Below, piece by piece: positions 19,237-27,830 of a DNA stretch of 64,000 nt. The notes beneath the pieces are model-generated. The model had not been told where the DNA came from. It searched no databases and saw nothing but the letters and a program-made list of their open reading frames with translations. This DNA comes from Aminobacter aminovorans. GTDB taxonomy: Bacteria > Pseudomonadota > Alphaproteobacteria > Rhizobiales > Rhizobiaceae. A program made the translations under genes and the position numbers. The DNA lies in NCBI RefSeq assembly GCF_900445235.1, contig NZ_UFSM01000001.1, positions 4,541,501-4,605,500 of the forward strand, given 5' to 3'. How positions within the stretch are numbered: the first letter of the stretch is position 1; every line of letters starts with the position of its first letter.

Positions 19237-19623
19237 CTAACCCTGCTGGCTCTGAAACCGCGACGTCCCGAGCCTGACGTCAAGTTCGGCGAAATCCGCA
19301 ACGAACCAGATCGACCTGCCCTTGTTCGTTTCACGCACGAAGTCACGCAGCGCGCCACTGCCTTCCAGCGCCTGCGTGATGTCCCCGATGATCGCGCAGC
19401 CGAGGCCATAATTCACGAACTTCTGAAACACCTCGCCAGCAACGCCGCTGCTGAGCTTGAGAAAATCCGGGCCAAGCCTTTCCAAGGGGATGGCGAGGAA
19501 ATCAGCTTCGCTCGACCATGCCTCGCTGATGAAGTCATTGGCTTCGGCAGGCGTGCGCAGTGCCGCACCGTCCTGGCTGAAACGGAGTATCCGGGATTTA
19601 CCGATTTCGACGATCTGGGTCAT
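19237..19623 (-). CDS. DUF4180 domain-containing protein
   Basis: A 128-residue soluble protein: MTQIVEIGKSRILRFSQDG, then DFISEAWSSEADFLAIPLERL and QKFVNYGLGCAIIGDI, ending NKGRSIWFVADFAELDVRL. This fits the DUF4180 pattern, a small alpha/beta domain of unknown role. It lies alone on the minus strand between a RIME-like element and the F0 operon terminator. Family assignment is by motif memory; the coding call is strong. Confidence 0.8.
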   Translation of the reverse strand: MTQIVEIGKSRILRFSQDGAALRTPAEANDFISEAWSSEADFLAIPLERLGPDFLKLSSGVAGEVFQKFVNYGLGCAIIGDITQALEGSGALRDFVRETNKGRSIWFVADFAELDVRLGTSRFQSQQG

Positions 19624-19720
19624 GTTACCCGGCTAGCAGCGGCTGCAGCAAGGTACAAGCCGCGCCGGAGCGGCTCCTGCCAACCGAAAGACAGTCGCCC
19701 CTGGCCCTGAAAACAAAAAA

Positions 19721-19741
19721 GCCGCTGGAAATTCCAGCGGC
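19721..19741 (-). terminator. rho-independent terminator of the F0 ATP synthase operon
   Basis: GCCGCTGGAA and TTCCAGCGGC form a perfect 10-base stem around a single central base (it folds with a small loop). On the minus strand it is followed by six T residues. It lies 29 bases after the atpF stop, the expected end of the operon. Confidence 0.9.
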
Positions 19742-19769
19742 TTTCTTAAATCTGCTTGGACTGTCCGGC

Positions 19770-20249
19770 TTAGTTGAGCTTGGCCTTCAGTTCCTGCACC
19801 GAGCCCTTGAACAGGTCGGCGTTGGTCTTGGCGTCGGCCTTGCCGGCGAAGATCTGGCGAGCTGCTTCGACCGCGAGATCGACAGCGTTGGCGCGAACTT
19901 CGTTGACGGCGTCGCGTTCAGCCTGACCGATCTTGAGTTCGGCAAGTGCGGTCCGACGAGCAACATACTCTTCGGTCTTCTTGTGAGCTTCTTCGGCGAG
20001 AAGGCCGGCTTCGCGCTTGGCCATATCGACGATGTCGGCGGCCTCTTTCTCAGCTTCCTTGCGCTTGCGCTGATACTCGGCGAGCAGCTGCTGGGCTTCT
20101 TCACGAAGCTTGCGTGCGTCTTCAAGTTCGGCGCGGATGCGTTCGGCGCGCTCGTCGAGCGACTTCGAGAGCATGCCCGGCACCTTCAGGTACAGGACGA
20201 CGCCGACGAAGATGACGAGAGCGACTGTGGCCCAGAATGTTGCGTCCAT
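19770..20249 (-). CDS. atpF: F0F1 ATP synthase subunit b
   Basis: A 159-residue subunit b. One N-terminal membrane helix (FWATVALVIFVGVVLYL) is followed by a long charged coiled coil (ERAERIRAELEDARKLREEAQQLLAEYQRKRKEAEKE and on). It forms the peripheral stalk together with subunit b'. It is the last gene of the operon, 10 bases after the b' stop, and is followed by a strong terminator. Confidence 0.95.
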   Translation of the reverse strand: MDATFWATVALVIFVGVVLYLKVPGMLSKSLDERAERIRAELEDARKLREEAQQLLAEYQRKRKEAEKEAADIVDMAKREAGLLAEEAHKKTEEYVARRTALAELKIGQAERDAVNEVRANAVDLAVEAARQIFAGKADAKTNADLFKGSVQELKAKLN

Positions 20250-20259
20250 GGCCCCTCTC

Positions 20260-20859
20260 CTACTTGCTCGCTGCCTTGACGGCGGCGGCGATGTCAGCCT
20301 TGTCGACCTTGCCGGTACCCAGAGCCTGGACGATCGCGGCAGCGGTGTCCTCGGCGATGGTGCCCACTTCCTTCATGGCGTTGGCCTTGATGGTAGCGAT
20401 GCGTGCTTCCGCCGCGGTGAGCTTCTGGTCGAGCCCGGTTTCGACTTCCTTGCGCTTGGCTTCGGCTTCCGCCTTGGCTTCGTCGCGTGCTTCCTGGCCG
20501 ATGGCGTTTGCCCTGGCTTTCGCCTCAGCAAGCTCCTGCTCGTATGCGGCAACCGCCGCATCCGCCTCGGACTTCATCCGGGCAGCCTGGTCGAGGTCCC
20601 CGGCGATGCGATCGCGGCGCACCTCGAGGATGCCGCCGACACGCGGCAGCACGACGTTCTTCAGGAAGAGATAGAACAGGCCGAAAGTGATCGCGAGCCA
20701 CAACAGCTGCGACGGATAGTTCGACGTATCGAAAGGCGGAAACAAGCCACCACCGCCATGCTCCGCACCCGTTTCCGTGTGCGCAGTCGCGGCGTCGGTG
20801 GTGTGAGCTTCCCCGGCCGCAGGTGCGACTTCCTCGGCGTAACCCGGCGTGACAAACAT
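20260..20859 (-). CDS. atpF2: F0F1 ATP synthase subunit b'
   Basis: A 199-residue b' subunit, the divergent b copy found in alphaproteobacteria and photosynthetic organisms. It has an Ala/Glu/His-rich N-terminal extension (residues 1-40). One membrane helix follows (QLLWLAITFGLFYLFLKNVVLP), then a long coiled coil rich in Ala, Glu and Lys. It pairs with b in the stator stalk. It lies between atpE and atpF. In rhizobial literature the gene is also called atpG or atpX. Confidence 0.93.
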   Translation of the reverse strand: MFVTPGYAEEVAPAAGEAHTTDAATAHTETGAEHGGGGLFPPFDTSNYPSQLLWLAITFGLFYLFLKNVVLPRVGGILEVRRDRIAGDLDQAARMKSEADAAVAAYEQELAEAKARANAIGQEARDEAKAEAEAKRKEVETGLDQKLTAAEARIATIKANAMKEVGTIAEDTAAAIVQALGTGKVDKADIAAAVKAASK

Positions 20860-20920
20860 CTCTATCCCCTGTCATCCCACCGGCCGCAACACGCGGCCGG
20901 TCAACTCGCTTGCGCGGCTC

Positions 20921-21145
20921 TTATGCGAAGAGCAGGAGCAGAGCGACGAGGAGCGAGAAGATGCCCAGAGCTTCGGTAACGGCGAAGCCGAAAATCAGGC
21001 GACCGAACTGGCCGTCAGCTGCCGACGGGTTGCGCAGGGCGCCCGAAAGGTAGCTACCGAAAATGGTGCCCAGGCCGATGCCTGCGCCGCCCATGCCGAG
21101 ACAAGCGATGCCTGCGCCGATTGCCTTTGCTGCTTCAACTTCCAT
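20921..21145 (-). CDS. atpE: F0F1 ATP synthase subunit c
   Basis: A 74-residue proteolipid: two membrane helices joined by the polar loop RNPSAADGQ. The proton-carrying carboxylate is a glutamate (E58 in [11 protein letters not shown]), as usual in alphaproteobacteria. The first helix has the Gly-rich [17 protein letters not shown] pattern. It forms the rotor ring. It sits between atpB and the b' gene. Confidence 0.97.
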   Translation of the reverse strand: MEVEAAKAIGAGIACLGMGGAGIGLGTIFGSYLSGALRNPSAADGQFGRLIFGFAVTEALGIFSLLVALLLLFA

Positions 21146-21210
21146 TGTCCAACTCCTTGTGGATCGAAGATATAGTTGCGGTATCCAAGACGGCGGCAGC
21201 CGCCGTCGAA

Positions 21211-21960
21211 TTAGTGGCCCGGGTGCAGGGCGTCGTTGAGGTACATGCAGGTCAGCACCGCAAACACATAGGCTTGCAGGAACGCGACCAGAACTTCCAG
21301 ACCGGTGATCGCCACAGTCATGAACAGCGGCAGGATCGAGCCGACGACGCCGACAGCGCCGAATGCGCTGAGCGAGGTGACGAAACCAGCGAAAACCTTG
21401 AGCGTGATGTGGCCGGCCAGCATGTTGGCAAACAGACGAACCGACAGGCTGATCGGACGCGACAGGAACGAGATCACTTCGATCAGCACGACCAGCGGCA
21501 CCAGGACGCCAGGAACGCCGTGCGGCACGAAGAGCTTCAGGAACCCGAAGCCATGCTTCATGAAGCCGTAGACGATGACCGTACCGATGACCAGCAGCGC
21601 CAGCGCGAAGGTGACGATGAGATGGCTGGTGACGGTGAAGAAGTAAGGGAACAGGCCGATCAGGTTGGCGACGAGCACGAACATGAACAGCGAAAACACC
21701 AGCGGGAAGAAGCGCATGCCCTGGGTACCCGCCGCGTCTCGTAGCATCGAGGCGACAAATTCGTAGGACATCTCCGAAACCGACTGCAGGCGGCTCGGCA
21801 CAAGGCCGCGGCTCGACGTCGTCAGGAACAGGAAGGCGCTCGCGACGATTACGGTGGCGACCATGAAGGCGGACGAGTTGGTGAAGGAGAAGTCGAGGCC
21901 GCCGATCTCGATCGGAATCAATTTCGCGATCTGAAACTGATGAATTGGATCGTTGGCCAC
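21211..21960 (-). CDS. atpB: F0F1 ATP synthase subunit a
   Basis: A 249-residue membrane protein. The key arginine is in [14 protein letters not shown], next to the c ring, and [25 protein letters not shown] forms the C-terminal helix with conserved Glu and Gln. It provides the proton half-channels. It follows atpI by 39 bases and precedes atpE by 65 bases. Confidence 0.97.
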   Translation of the reverse strand: MANDPIHQFQIAKLIPIEIGGLDFSFTNSSAFMVATVIVASAFLFLTTSSRGLVPSRLQSVSEMSYEFVASMLRDAAGTQGMRFFPLVFSLFMFVLVANLIGLFPYFFTVTSHLIVTFALALLVIGTVIVYGFMKHGFGFLKLFVPHGVPGVLVPLVVLIEVISFLSRPISLSVRLFANMLAGHITLKVFAGFVTSLSAFGAVGVVGSILPLFMTVAITGLEVLVAFLQAYVFAVLTCMYLNDALHPGH

Positions 21961-21999
21961 GCTGGCCCCCCTTCGCCTAAATTGCGCCTCGCAGCGCTG

Positions 22000-22410
22000 C
22001 TATTTCTTTTCCGGTTCGTCCGACTGCTTGTCGGGCGACCTGATACCGGCATCAGTAACCATTCCTGCCGAACGCAGGACATTGAGCACGCCGGCGCCGA
22101 AGCCGAGCAGCAGAAACACGATCAAGCCCCAGGGCGACGTGCCTGCCAGCCGATCGATGATCCACCCCAGACCGACACCAACCGCGATCCCGGCGATGAA
22201 CTCGCTGGACAGCTTGAGTGCCTGGCCGTAACCGGTCACACCATTCGACCCTGTACTCTTTTCCCCCTCGCGGGCAGTCTGGCGTCTTGTCGCAAGCGTT
22301 GCTTCAAGCTGTTGCCGACGGCGCTCGAGTTCGTCGTCGCGGTGATCGTTCTCGGCTCGATTTTCAGGCCGGGAGTTTCCATTTCCGCCTGGGCCCGAAG
22401 GCTTGGCCAT
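22000..22410 (-). CDS. atpI: ATP synthase protein I (AtpI family)
   Basis: A 136-residue protein. A hydrophilic, charged N-terminal half (residues 1-65) is followed by two membrane helices (ALKLSSEFIAGIAVGVGLGWIIDRL and WGLIVFLLLGFGAGVLNVL), the AtpI/Atp1 fold. It assists c-ring assembly or Mg uptake. I chose the ATG at 22410 after GGTGGGAG; the frame extends upstream without AtpI character. It is the first gene of the F0 operon. Confidence 0.9.
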   Translation of the reverse strand: MAKPSGPGGNGNSRPENRAENDHRDDELERRRQQLEATLATRRQTAREGEKSTGSNGVTGYGQALKLSSEFIAGIAVGVGLGWIIDRLAGTSPWGLIVFLLLGFGAGVLNVLRSAGMVTDAGIRSPDKQSDEPEKK

Positions 22411-22650
22411 TGCAAACTCCCACCCGGTCCGAGCGTATCCGTTCGTCCGCTTCAAAGTCGCCGGCAACATAGTTAGAGGGCCTCTGCCCGTCAAGCCACG
22501 GGGAGGCCCATCTAACTAAGTATTTTATGTAGGAAAATCAGCTAGTTGTCGAAGTGCGACATCCTGCCCGCGGCTCCGCTCCGTGATGACCCGCCGAATC
22601 CGCGTGCAATCTGGCGGCTGGCCGACTCCATGGGCCCGTGCCAGATGCGT

Positions 22651-23838
22651 TCAGCTCCAGCCGCCGCCGTAGGTGCGGTAGAAGATGTGCAGACCGATCT
22701 TGGTCATCTTCTTCATGCCGCGCGCCCAGCCGGGATTGACGTAGTTGGCGTAGTAGTGGGTCGAGGAACCGACTTCCGGGATGAAGATCTTGCCAGCGGT
22801 GACCGCCATGGCGACGTCCTGGGCGGTCTTGTAGTGCGACGGGCTGGTGACGCGGTCCTTGATGCCGTCGCAGGCAAACGAGAACTGGCAGCGGTTGAAC
22901 CAGCCGTCATTCTGGTAGACGACGCCGCAGATGGTGCCTGGATAGGCCGGGTTGCGGACACGGTTGAGGATGACCTGGGCGACGGCCGCCTGGCCGCGCA
23001 CCGATTCGCCGCGCGCCTCGAAGTAGATGCCGTTGGCGAGGCAGGCCTGCTCGGCCTTGGAGAACACGCTCGCCGGCAGCGGATTGGCCAGCCACCAGTG
23101 ATCACCCTTGCCCATCGGCGGAATGAAGCGGCCGCCGGCCTCGTCGTCGTCGCGCAGCAGGGCTTCGAAGGGCGAAGCCTTGGCATAGTCGGGCGCGGCC
23201 GGTGCGTAAGCTGTGGCAAGGATGTCGGCCTTGTCGTTGTTGACCAGCGAGGCCAGCATTGCCGGAACACCGCGCGCGGTACGCTTTTCGGTTTCCTTGA
23301 CGTGGAACGCGCCGGCGATCTGGATTTCCTTGCCCTTTATGTCGGGCTTGGCGAAGGTCAGCTTGAGGCCGCTGTCGAGGGCCGGACGCAGAAGCGAACT
23401 GGTGCGCTCGAACACCGAGCCGGCGGTGAAGTTCTTCGGCGGGCTGACCCTTGAAATGTTGACGATGCGGGCCTTCTTGTCGACGCGGACGATGCGGTCC
23501 TCATCCGGCAGGTCGGACGAGCCGAACTTCTTGCCGCGGAACGAGACGGTGCCGACGCCGGCAATCTTGACGCCCGAGCCGGAGATCGGGCCGGTGATGA
23601 TGCCGTCGACGAAGGGCATTTCGGCGGCATGGACCGAGCCGGCTGCAGCTTTCTCGACGTAGGAACTCCAGCGCGTGTTCTGGCCTTCGAGGCCGGAGAC
23701 GAGGCTGGTCATGTCCTGATAGGCAGCGACTGTGGGAAAGCCGAGCCAGATGCCGAGGCCGATCACGGCCGGCGCCAGGAACGAACGTCTTCCCTCGCGG
23801 GCAGCAGCAAACCGCCGCTTCACAACACCTCGATGCAC
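22651..23838 (-). CDS. SleB-type cell wall hydrolase
   Basis: A 395-residue protein with an N-terminal membrane or signal segment (APAVIGLGIWLGFPTVAAY), a long region without known domains, and a C-terminal Hydrolase_2 (SleB) domain (about 260-385). The catalytic glutamate is in ANGIYFEARGESVRGQAAVAQV. SNPAYPGTICGVVYQ-like text (NPAYPGTICGVVYQNDGWFNRCQFSFACDG) follows, with a final HYYANYVNPGWA. Such enzymes act as lytic transglycosylases or amidases on peptidoglycan. It is transcribed toward the F0 operon but with its own 240-base gap. Confidence 0.9.
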   Translation of the reverse strand: MHRGVVKRRFAAAREGRRSFLAPAVIGLGIWLGFPTVAAYQDMTSLVSGLEGQNTRWSSYVEKAAAGSVHAAEMPFVDGIITGPISGSGVKIAGVGTVSFRGKKFGSSDLPDEDRIVRVDKKARIVNISRVSPPKNFTAGSVFERTSSLLRPALDSGLKLTFAKPDIKGKEIQIAGAFHVKETEKRTARGVPAMLASLVNNDKADILATAYAPAAPDYAKASPFEALLRDDDEAGGRFIPPMGKGDHWWLANPLPASVFSKAEQACLANGIYFEARGESVRGQAAVAQVILNRVRNPAYPGTICGVVYQNDGWFNRCQFSFACDGIKDRVTSPSHYKTAQDVAMAVTAGKIFIPEVGSSTHYYANYVNPGWARGMKKMTKIGLHIFYRTYGGGWS

Positions 23839-23931
23839 GGAAACTCTCCAGGACGCAACACACCCTACTGGAGAGGAAAATGAAGCATTAACCTTGATGG
23901 AGCGTTAACAGGCGCAACGTTGGCGCAATGC

Positions 23932-23960
23932 AAAAAGGGCCCGCTTGCGCGAGCCCTTCG
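23932..23960 (-). terminator. rho-independent terminator of the der operon
   Basis: AAGGGC (23935-23940) pairs with GCCCTT (23953-23958) around a partly paired CG-rich loop. On the minus strand the stem is followed by TTTTTG. It begins a few bases after the der stop codon. Confidence 0.75.
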
Positions 23961-23965
23961 GTGTT

Positions 23966-25402
23966 TCATTTCTTCTTCTTGGCCCGCCCGGCGAACGGGT
24001 TGTCCGAGGCGCGCAGCGCCATGCGGATCGGCACGCCGGGCATGTTGAAGGCATCGCGCAGATTGTTGACGAGATAGCGCACATAGGACTGCGGCATCGC
24101 ATCGGGGCGCGAGCAGGACAAGACGAAGCCAGGCGGCCTGGTCTTGGCCTGGGTGATGTACTTGATCTTGAGCCGGCGGCCGGCAACGGCGGGCGGCGGA
24201 TGATGGGCAAGGATGCCCTCGAGCCAGCGGTTGAGTTTGCCGGTCGAGACGCGGCTGTTCCAGACCCGGTGCGTTTTCATCACCGCGTCCATCAGCTTTT
24301 CCAGCCCGCGGCCGGTCTCCGCCGACATCGGCACCGCCTGCAGGCCACGCGCCTGCGGCAACAGCCGCTCGGTCTTCTCGCGCAGCTCGGCCAGCGCTTC
24401 CTGCGGGTTGTCGATGAGGTCCCACTTGTTGAAGGCAATGACCGGCGCCCTGCCCTCGCGGATGATCAGGTCGGCGATCTGCAGGTCCTGCTTCTCGAAC
24501 GGGATCGTCGCATCGAGCACGATGATGACGATCTCGGCGAAGCGGATGGCGCGCAGGCCGTCCTGCACCGAGAGCTTCTCGAGTTTCTCCTGGACCCTGG
24601 CCTTGCGGCGCATGCCGGCAGTATCGAACATCTTGATGCTGCGGCCCTGCCAGTCCCAGTCGACCGAAATCGAATCGCGGGTGATGCCGGCCTCAGGCCC
24701 GGTGAGCAGGCGCTCCTCGCCGATCAGCGCATTGATCAGCGTCGACTTGCCGGCATTCGGCCGGCCGACGACGGCGATGCGCAGCGGCTTGGTCTCGTCA
24801 TAAGCGGGCGCCTCTTCGGCGTCGGGATCGGCGATATCCTCGCCGATCAGCACATCGCTTTCGGCGACGTCATCGGCCTCGTCCTCGTCATCGGCGAAGA
24901 CGACTTCCTTGCCGAGCGCTTCGACGACGGCATCGCGCAGGTCGGGCATGCCAAGACCATGCTCGGCCGAGATCTGCACCGGTTCGCCAATGCCGAGTTC
25001 CCACGCCTCGAGCGCGCCGCCCTGGGCACCACGCGCCTCTGACTTGTTGGCGACGAGCACCACCGGCTTGCCGGACCGGCGCACGATCTCGACGAAGGTG
25101 CGGTCATCGGGCGTGAGACCCGCCTTGGCGTCGACCATGAAGAAGATGAGATCAGCTTCCTTGATGGCGATCTCGGTCTGCGCCCGCATGCGACCCTGGA
25201 GCGTCGCAGCACCGGCGTCCTCGAAGCCAGCGGTGTCGATGACGTCGAAGACGAGATCGTAGAGCTTGGCTGCGTGCACGCGGCGGTCGCGCGTCACGCC
25301 GGGCGTGTCGTCGACAAGGGCGATCTTCTTTCCAACCAGGCGGTTGAAAAGGGTGGATTTGCCGACGTTGGGCCGGCCGATTATCGCGATCTTGAAAGCC
25401 AT
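23966..25402 (-). CDS. der: ribosome biogenesis GTPase Der (EngA)
   Basis: A 478-residue protein with two tandem GTPase domains, each with a P-loop ([12 protein letters not shown] near residue 9, [12 protein letters not shown] near 211), DTPG/DTAG switch motifs and NKSE/NKWD specificity motifs. A C-terminal KH-like domain ends in a basic RAKKKK tail. Der acts in maturation of the 50S subunit. An acidic linker ([14 protein letters not shown]) joins the two G domains. It follows the YfgM-like gene by 10 bases, and the two are co-transcribed. Confidence 0.97.
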   Translation of the reverse strand: MAFKIAIIGRPNVGKSTLFNRLVGKKIALVDDTPGVTRDRRVHAAKLYDLVFDVIDTAGFEDAGAATLQGRMRAQTEIAIKEADLIFFMVDAKAGLTPDDRTFVEIVRRSGKPVVLVANKSEARGAQGGALEAWELGIGEPVQISAEHGLGMPDLRDAVVEALGKEVVFADDEDEADDVAESDVLIGEDIADPDAEEAPAYDETKPLRIAVVGRPNAGKSTLINALIGEERLLTGPEAGITRDSISVDWDWQGRSIKMFDTAGMRRKARVQEKLEKLSVQDGLRAIRFAEIVIIVLDATIPFEKQDLQIADLIIREGRAPVIAFNKWDLIDNPQEALAELREKTERLLPQARGLQAVPMSAETGRGLEKLMDAVMKTHRVWNSRVSTGKLNRWLEGILAHHPPPAVAGRRLKIKYITQAKTRPPGFVLSCSRPDAMPQSYVRYLVNNLRDAFNMPGVPIRMALRASDNPFAGRAKKKK

Positions 25403-25412
25403 CGGGCCCGCA

Positions 25413-26078
25413 TCACGACGCGTTGCCGGAACCGCGGATCAGTTCGGCCAGGAGGTTGGAGCGCTGACGCGCATTGCGCGGCGCGCCTTCGTCGGAGGAA
25501 ATCTGCTCAAACAGCTTGAGCGCATCGGCAAGCTTGCCTTCCTTCCAGGCGGCAAGGCCGAGCGCCTCGCGGGCCGAATGGCGCAGCGGGTTGGTGTCGT
25601 TGGTCAAGGCTTCGACACGGCCCGAGACATCGGCATAGCTGCCGTTGTCGACGAGCAGGAGTGCGGCGCGCAGACGGGCGACATCACGAATGACGTTGGG
25701 AATAGAGCTGTCGGCGGCCACTTCGTCGAAGCCGGCGATTGCCGCCTTGAAGTCGCCCTTGTCGGCCTGGACGGTGGCAGCACGCATGCGGGCGAGCAGC
25801 GGATAAGCACCGTAGCCGTCCTTTTCGAGCGCGTCGAAAGCGGCAAGCGCTTCATCGGCCTTGCCGGTATTGGCGAGCGTCAGCGCCTGCGAGAAGCGGT
25901 CGCCGGAATTGTTGGCCTTGTTTTCGACCCAGTATTCCCAGGCCACGAACAGGCCGGTGCCGATGACGATCAGCACGGCGATGACGATGGCTGCGGGGCC
26001 ATAGCTGTCCCACAGGGCCTTCGCCTTCTCCTGGCGAATTTCCTCGTTTACTTCACGAAAGAAACTGTCGTCCGACAT
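25413..26078 (-). CDS. YfgM-like tetratricopeptide membrane protein
   Basis: A 221-residue protein with a cytosolic N-terminus ([23 protein letters not shown]) and one membrane helix ([22 protein letters not shown]). A periplasmic region with TPR-like repeats ([35 protein letters not shown]) follows. In many proteobacteria this ancillary SecYEG chaperone family neighbours der, as here. The ATG at 26078 is used; a TTG nine bases upstream is possible. Confidence 0.88.
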   Translation of the reverse strand: MSDDSFFREVNEEIRQEKAKALWDSYGPAAIVIAVLIVIGTGLFVAWEYWVENKANNSGDRFSQALTLANTGKADEALAAFDALEKDGYGAYPLLARMRAATVQADKGDFKAAIAGFDEVAADSSIPNVIRDVARLRAALLLVDNGSYADVSGRVEALTNDTNPLRHSAREALGLAAWKEGKLADALKLFEQISSDEGAPRNARQRSNLLAELIRGSGNAS

Positions 26079-26593
26079 GCTATCCAATCACCTCTGCCCC
26101 TCGGGGCCGTTTGAGCCTGCGTTTTAACGGAATTTCGCCGCCATGGAAGGGGGCGGGGCGGAAATTCGGTTCCTACGGGTTCTGAGTGCAGTGAGAGCCG
26201 GTCGTGCCTTACGAAGTCAACCTTTGACGTCATGCGCCTTCGCCCCCCCTCTGGCCTGACGGCCATCTCCCCCACAAGGAGGGAGATCACGCCGTCATCA
26301 ACGCCTCAGGCAATCACCAACGTAGAAGCGGCAGGATGAGCGCCGCCAGCGACGCGACCAATCTCCCTCCTTGTGGGGGAGATGGCCGGCAGGCCAGAGG
26401 GGTTGGGACGGAGCGCGGCAGTGGAGATTTGCGGCACCTCCCCGTGGTATTTAGCGCCCAGAAGCCATCACCCCGGCTCCCTAGCCCAAATGGGCGCATA
26501 GGCGGCGGGACGCATCCGTGCCACATTTCGCCCCTACCGGCTGATCTCGCCCCCGATACCGAACAAGCCCCCGAAATTGCATCGAAGTTCGAC
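26079..26593. other. 515-base intergenic region with an inverted repeat pair
   Basis: No gene is convincing here. The region contains two long complementary repeat arms (26243-26287 and 26361-26404) separated by about 73 bases, and the divergent starts of the YfgM-like gene (minus) and polysaccharide deacetylase (plus). The remainder is GC-rich without a clear promoter. Confidence 0.6.
26243..26404. repeat. long inverted repeat, two 44-45 base arms
   Basis: The left arm (26243-26287) reads CCCCTCTGGCCTGACGGCC then ATCTCCCCCACAAGGAGGG. The right arm (26361-26404) is its reverse complement with about one mismatch in the core. Each arm contains its own small palindrome (GGCCTGCCGGCC-like). Similar GGCC...CTCCCCCACAAGG units are, to my memory, dispersed in Mesorhizobium genomes. 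The pair could fold into a large hairpin. Confidence 0.85.
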
Positions 26594-27592
26594 ATGACCA
26601 AAGCGTTCCCAGTCAGTGCTCTTGTATCCGCGTCATTAGTCGCGTCCTCCGCGATGGCCGGGCCTGCGCCCAAAGTCGAGGACGTCAAGAAGCCGCAGAT
26701 CGTGCTGATCTCGTTCGACGGCGCCCATTATCTGGCGCAATGGCAGCGTAGCCGCGAGCTCGCGGCGCGCACGGGCGCGCGCTTCACCTATTTCCTCTCC
26801 TGCGTGTTCCTGTTGTCGCGCGAGACGCGCAACAATTACCAGGCACCCGGCAGGTCGGCCGGCAAGTCGAATGTCGGCTTCGCAATGACCAGACAGGAGG
26901 TTGTCGAACGCCTCGGGCAGATCAACCTTGCCGCCGCCGAGGGTCACGACATCGCCAGCCACGCCTGCGGCCATTTCGACGGCGGCAAGTGGAGCAAGGC
27001 CGAGTGGACCAAGGAGTTCGACGCGTTTTCGACAATCATGCGCGATGCCTACAGGATCAACGGCATCTCGCCCGAGCCGGAGGGCTGGGCGAGGATCGCG
27101 GCACAGGTGAAGGGTTTTCGCGCACCCTATCTGTCCGACAGCAAGGGGCTGACGGCGGCGCTACGCGACAAGGGTTTTGCCTACAATGCCAGCGGCGTAT
27201 CGCGCGGGCCGGAAGAACCCAGGCTCGACGGCTCGATGTTGGATTTTGCCCTGCCGCAGATTCCCGAAGGACCCTCGGAGCGGCGCATCATCGCGATGGA
27301 CTACAATCTGTTCGTCCGCCACTCCGGCGGCGTCGACAAGCCCGAGGAAGCGGCAAAATACGAAAGCCGCGCCTACGGCGCATTCCGCAAGGCCTTCGAC
27401 ACGCAATATGAAGGCGGCCGCATTCCTTTGCAGATCGGCTTCCACTTCACGCTGATGAATGACGGCGCGTATTGGCGTGCGCTGGAGCGCTTCGCCGGCG
27501 AGGTCTGCGTGAAGGCGGATGTCGAATGCATCAGCTATGCCGACTATGTCGGCATGCGCAAGGACGCGGCGCCGGTGCAGACCGGCGGGTGA
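26594..27592 (+). CDS. exported polysaccharide deacetylase family protein
   Basis: A 332-residue protein with a signal peptide (AFPVSALVSASLVASSAMA). A NodB-like carbohydrate esterase 4 fold follows: IVLISFDGAHYL (in place of TFDDG), then GHDIASHACGHFDGG carrying the H-x3-H type metal site, and VKGFRAPYLSDSKGL (RxPY motif). A C-terminal HFTLMNDGAYWRALERF closes the barrel. The missing second Asp of TFDDG may alter activity. The substrate is unknown. The ATG at 26594 starts a perfect signal peptide; the longer open frame upstream crosses the inverted repeat. Confidence 0.85.
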   Translation: MTKAFPVSALVSASLVASSAMAGPAPKVEDVKKPQIVLISFDGAHYLAQWQRSRELAARTGARFTYFLSCVFLLSRETRNNYQAPGRSAGKSNVGFAMTRQEVVERLGQINLAAAEGHDIASHACGHFDGGKWSKAEWTKEFDAFSTIMRDAYRINGISPEPEGWARIAAQVKGFRAPYLSDSKGLTAALRDKGFAYNASGVSRGPEEPRLDGSMLDFALPQIPEGPSERRIIAMDYNLFVRHSGGVDKPEEAAKYESRAYGAFRKAFDTQYEGGRIPLQIGFHFTLMNDGAYWRALERFAGEVCVKADVECISYADYVGMRKDAAPVQTGG

Positions 27593-27830
27593 GCTGGACG
27601 CGCGGGTTGGCCCCGCTCGCGCGCTTACGACCTACCCGTCGCGACCTGGCCGTGCGTGATGATGACCCTGCACCGTGCAAGTGCCATCAGCGTTACGGCA
27701 TGGCAACTGTGTTCATGCGAAGCCGCTTGAGGGTGCAGAACTCGCACCCTCAATTACTGCCGATAACTGACTCCGGCGATCCAATGCCGATATCTGGCCC
27801 CGGCGATTGCGCTGGCCAGGGCGCCGGTAC

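Noticed and set aside
19770..22410. Incomplete ATP synthase operon as a sign of gene loss
   Set aside because: Split F0 and F1 operons are normal in alphaproteobacteria; F1 genes are expected elsewhere.
26594..27592. NodB chitooligosaccharide deacetylase
   Set aside because: It has a signal peptide, lacks the TFDDG motif and no nodA/nodC is nearby.
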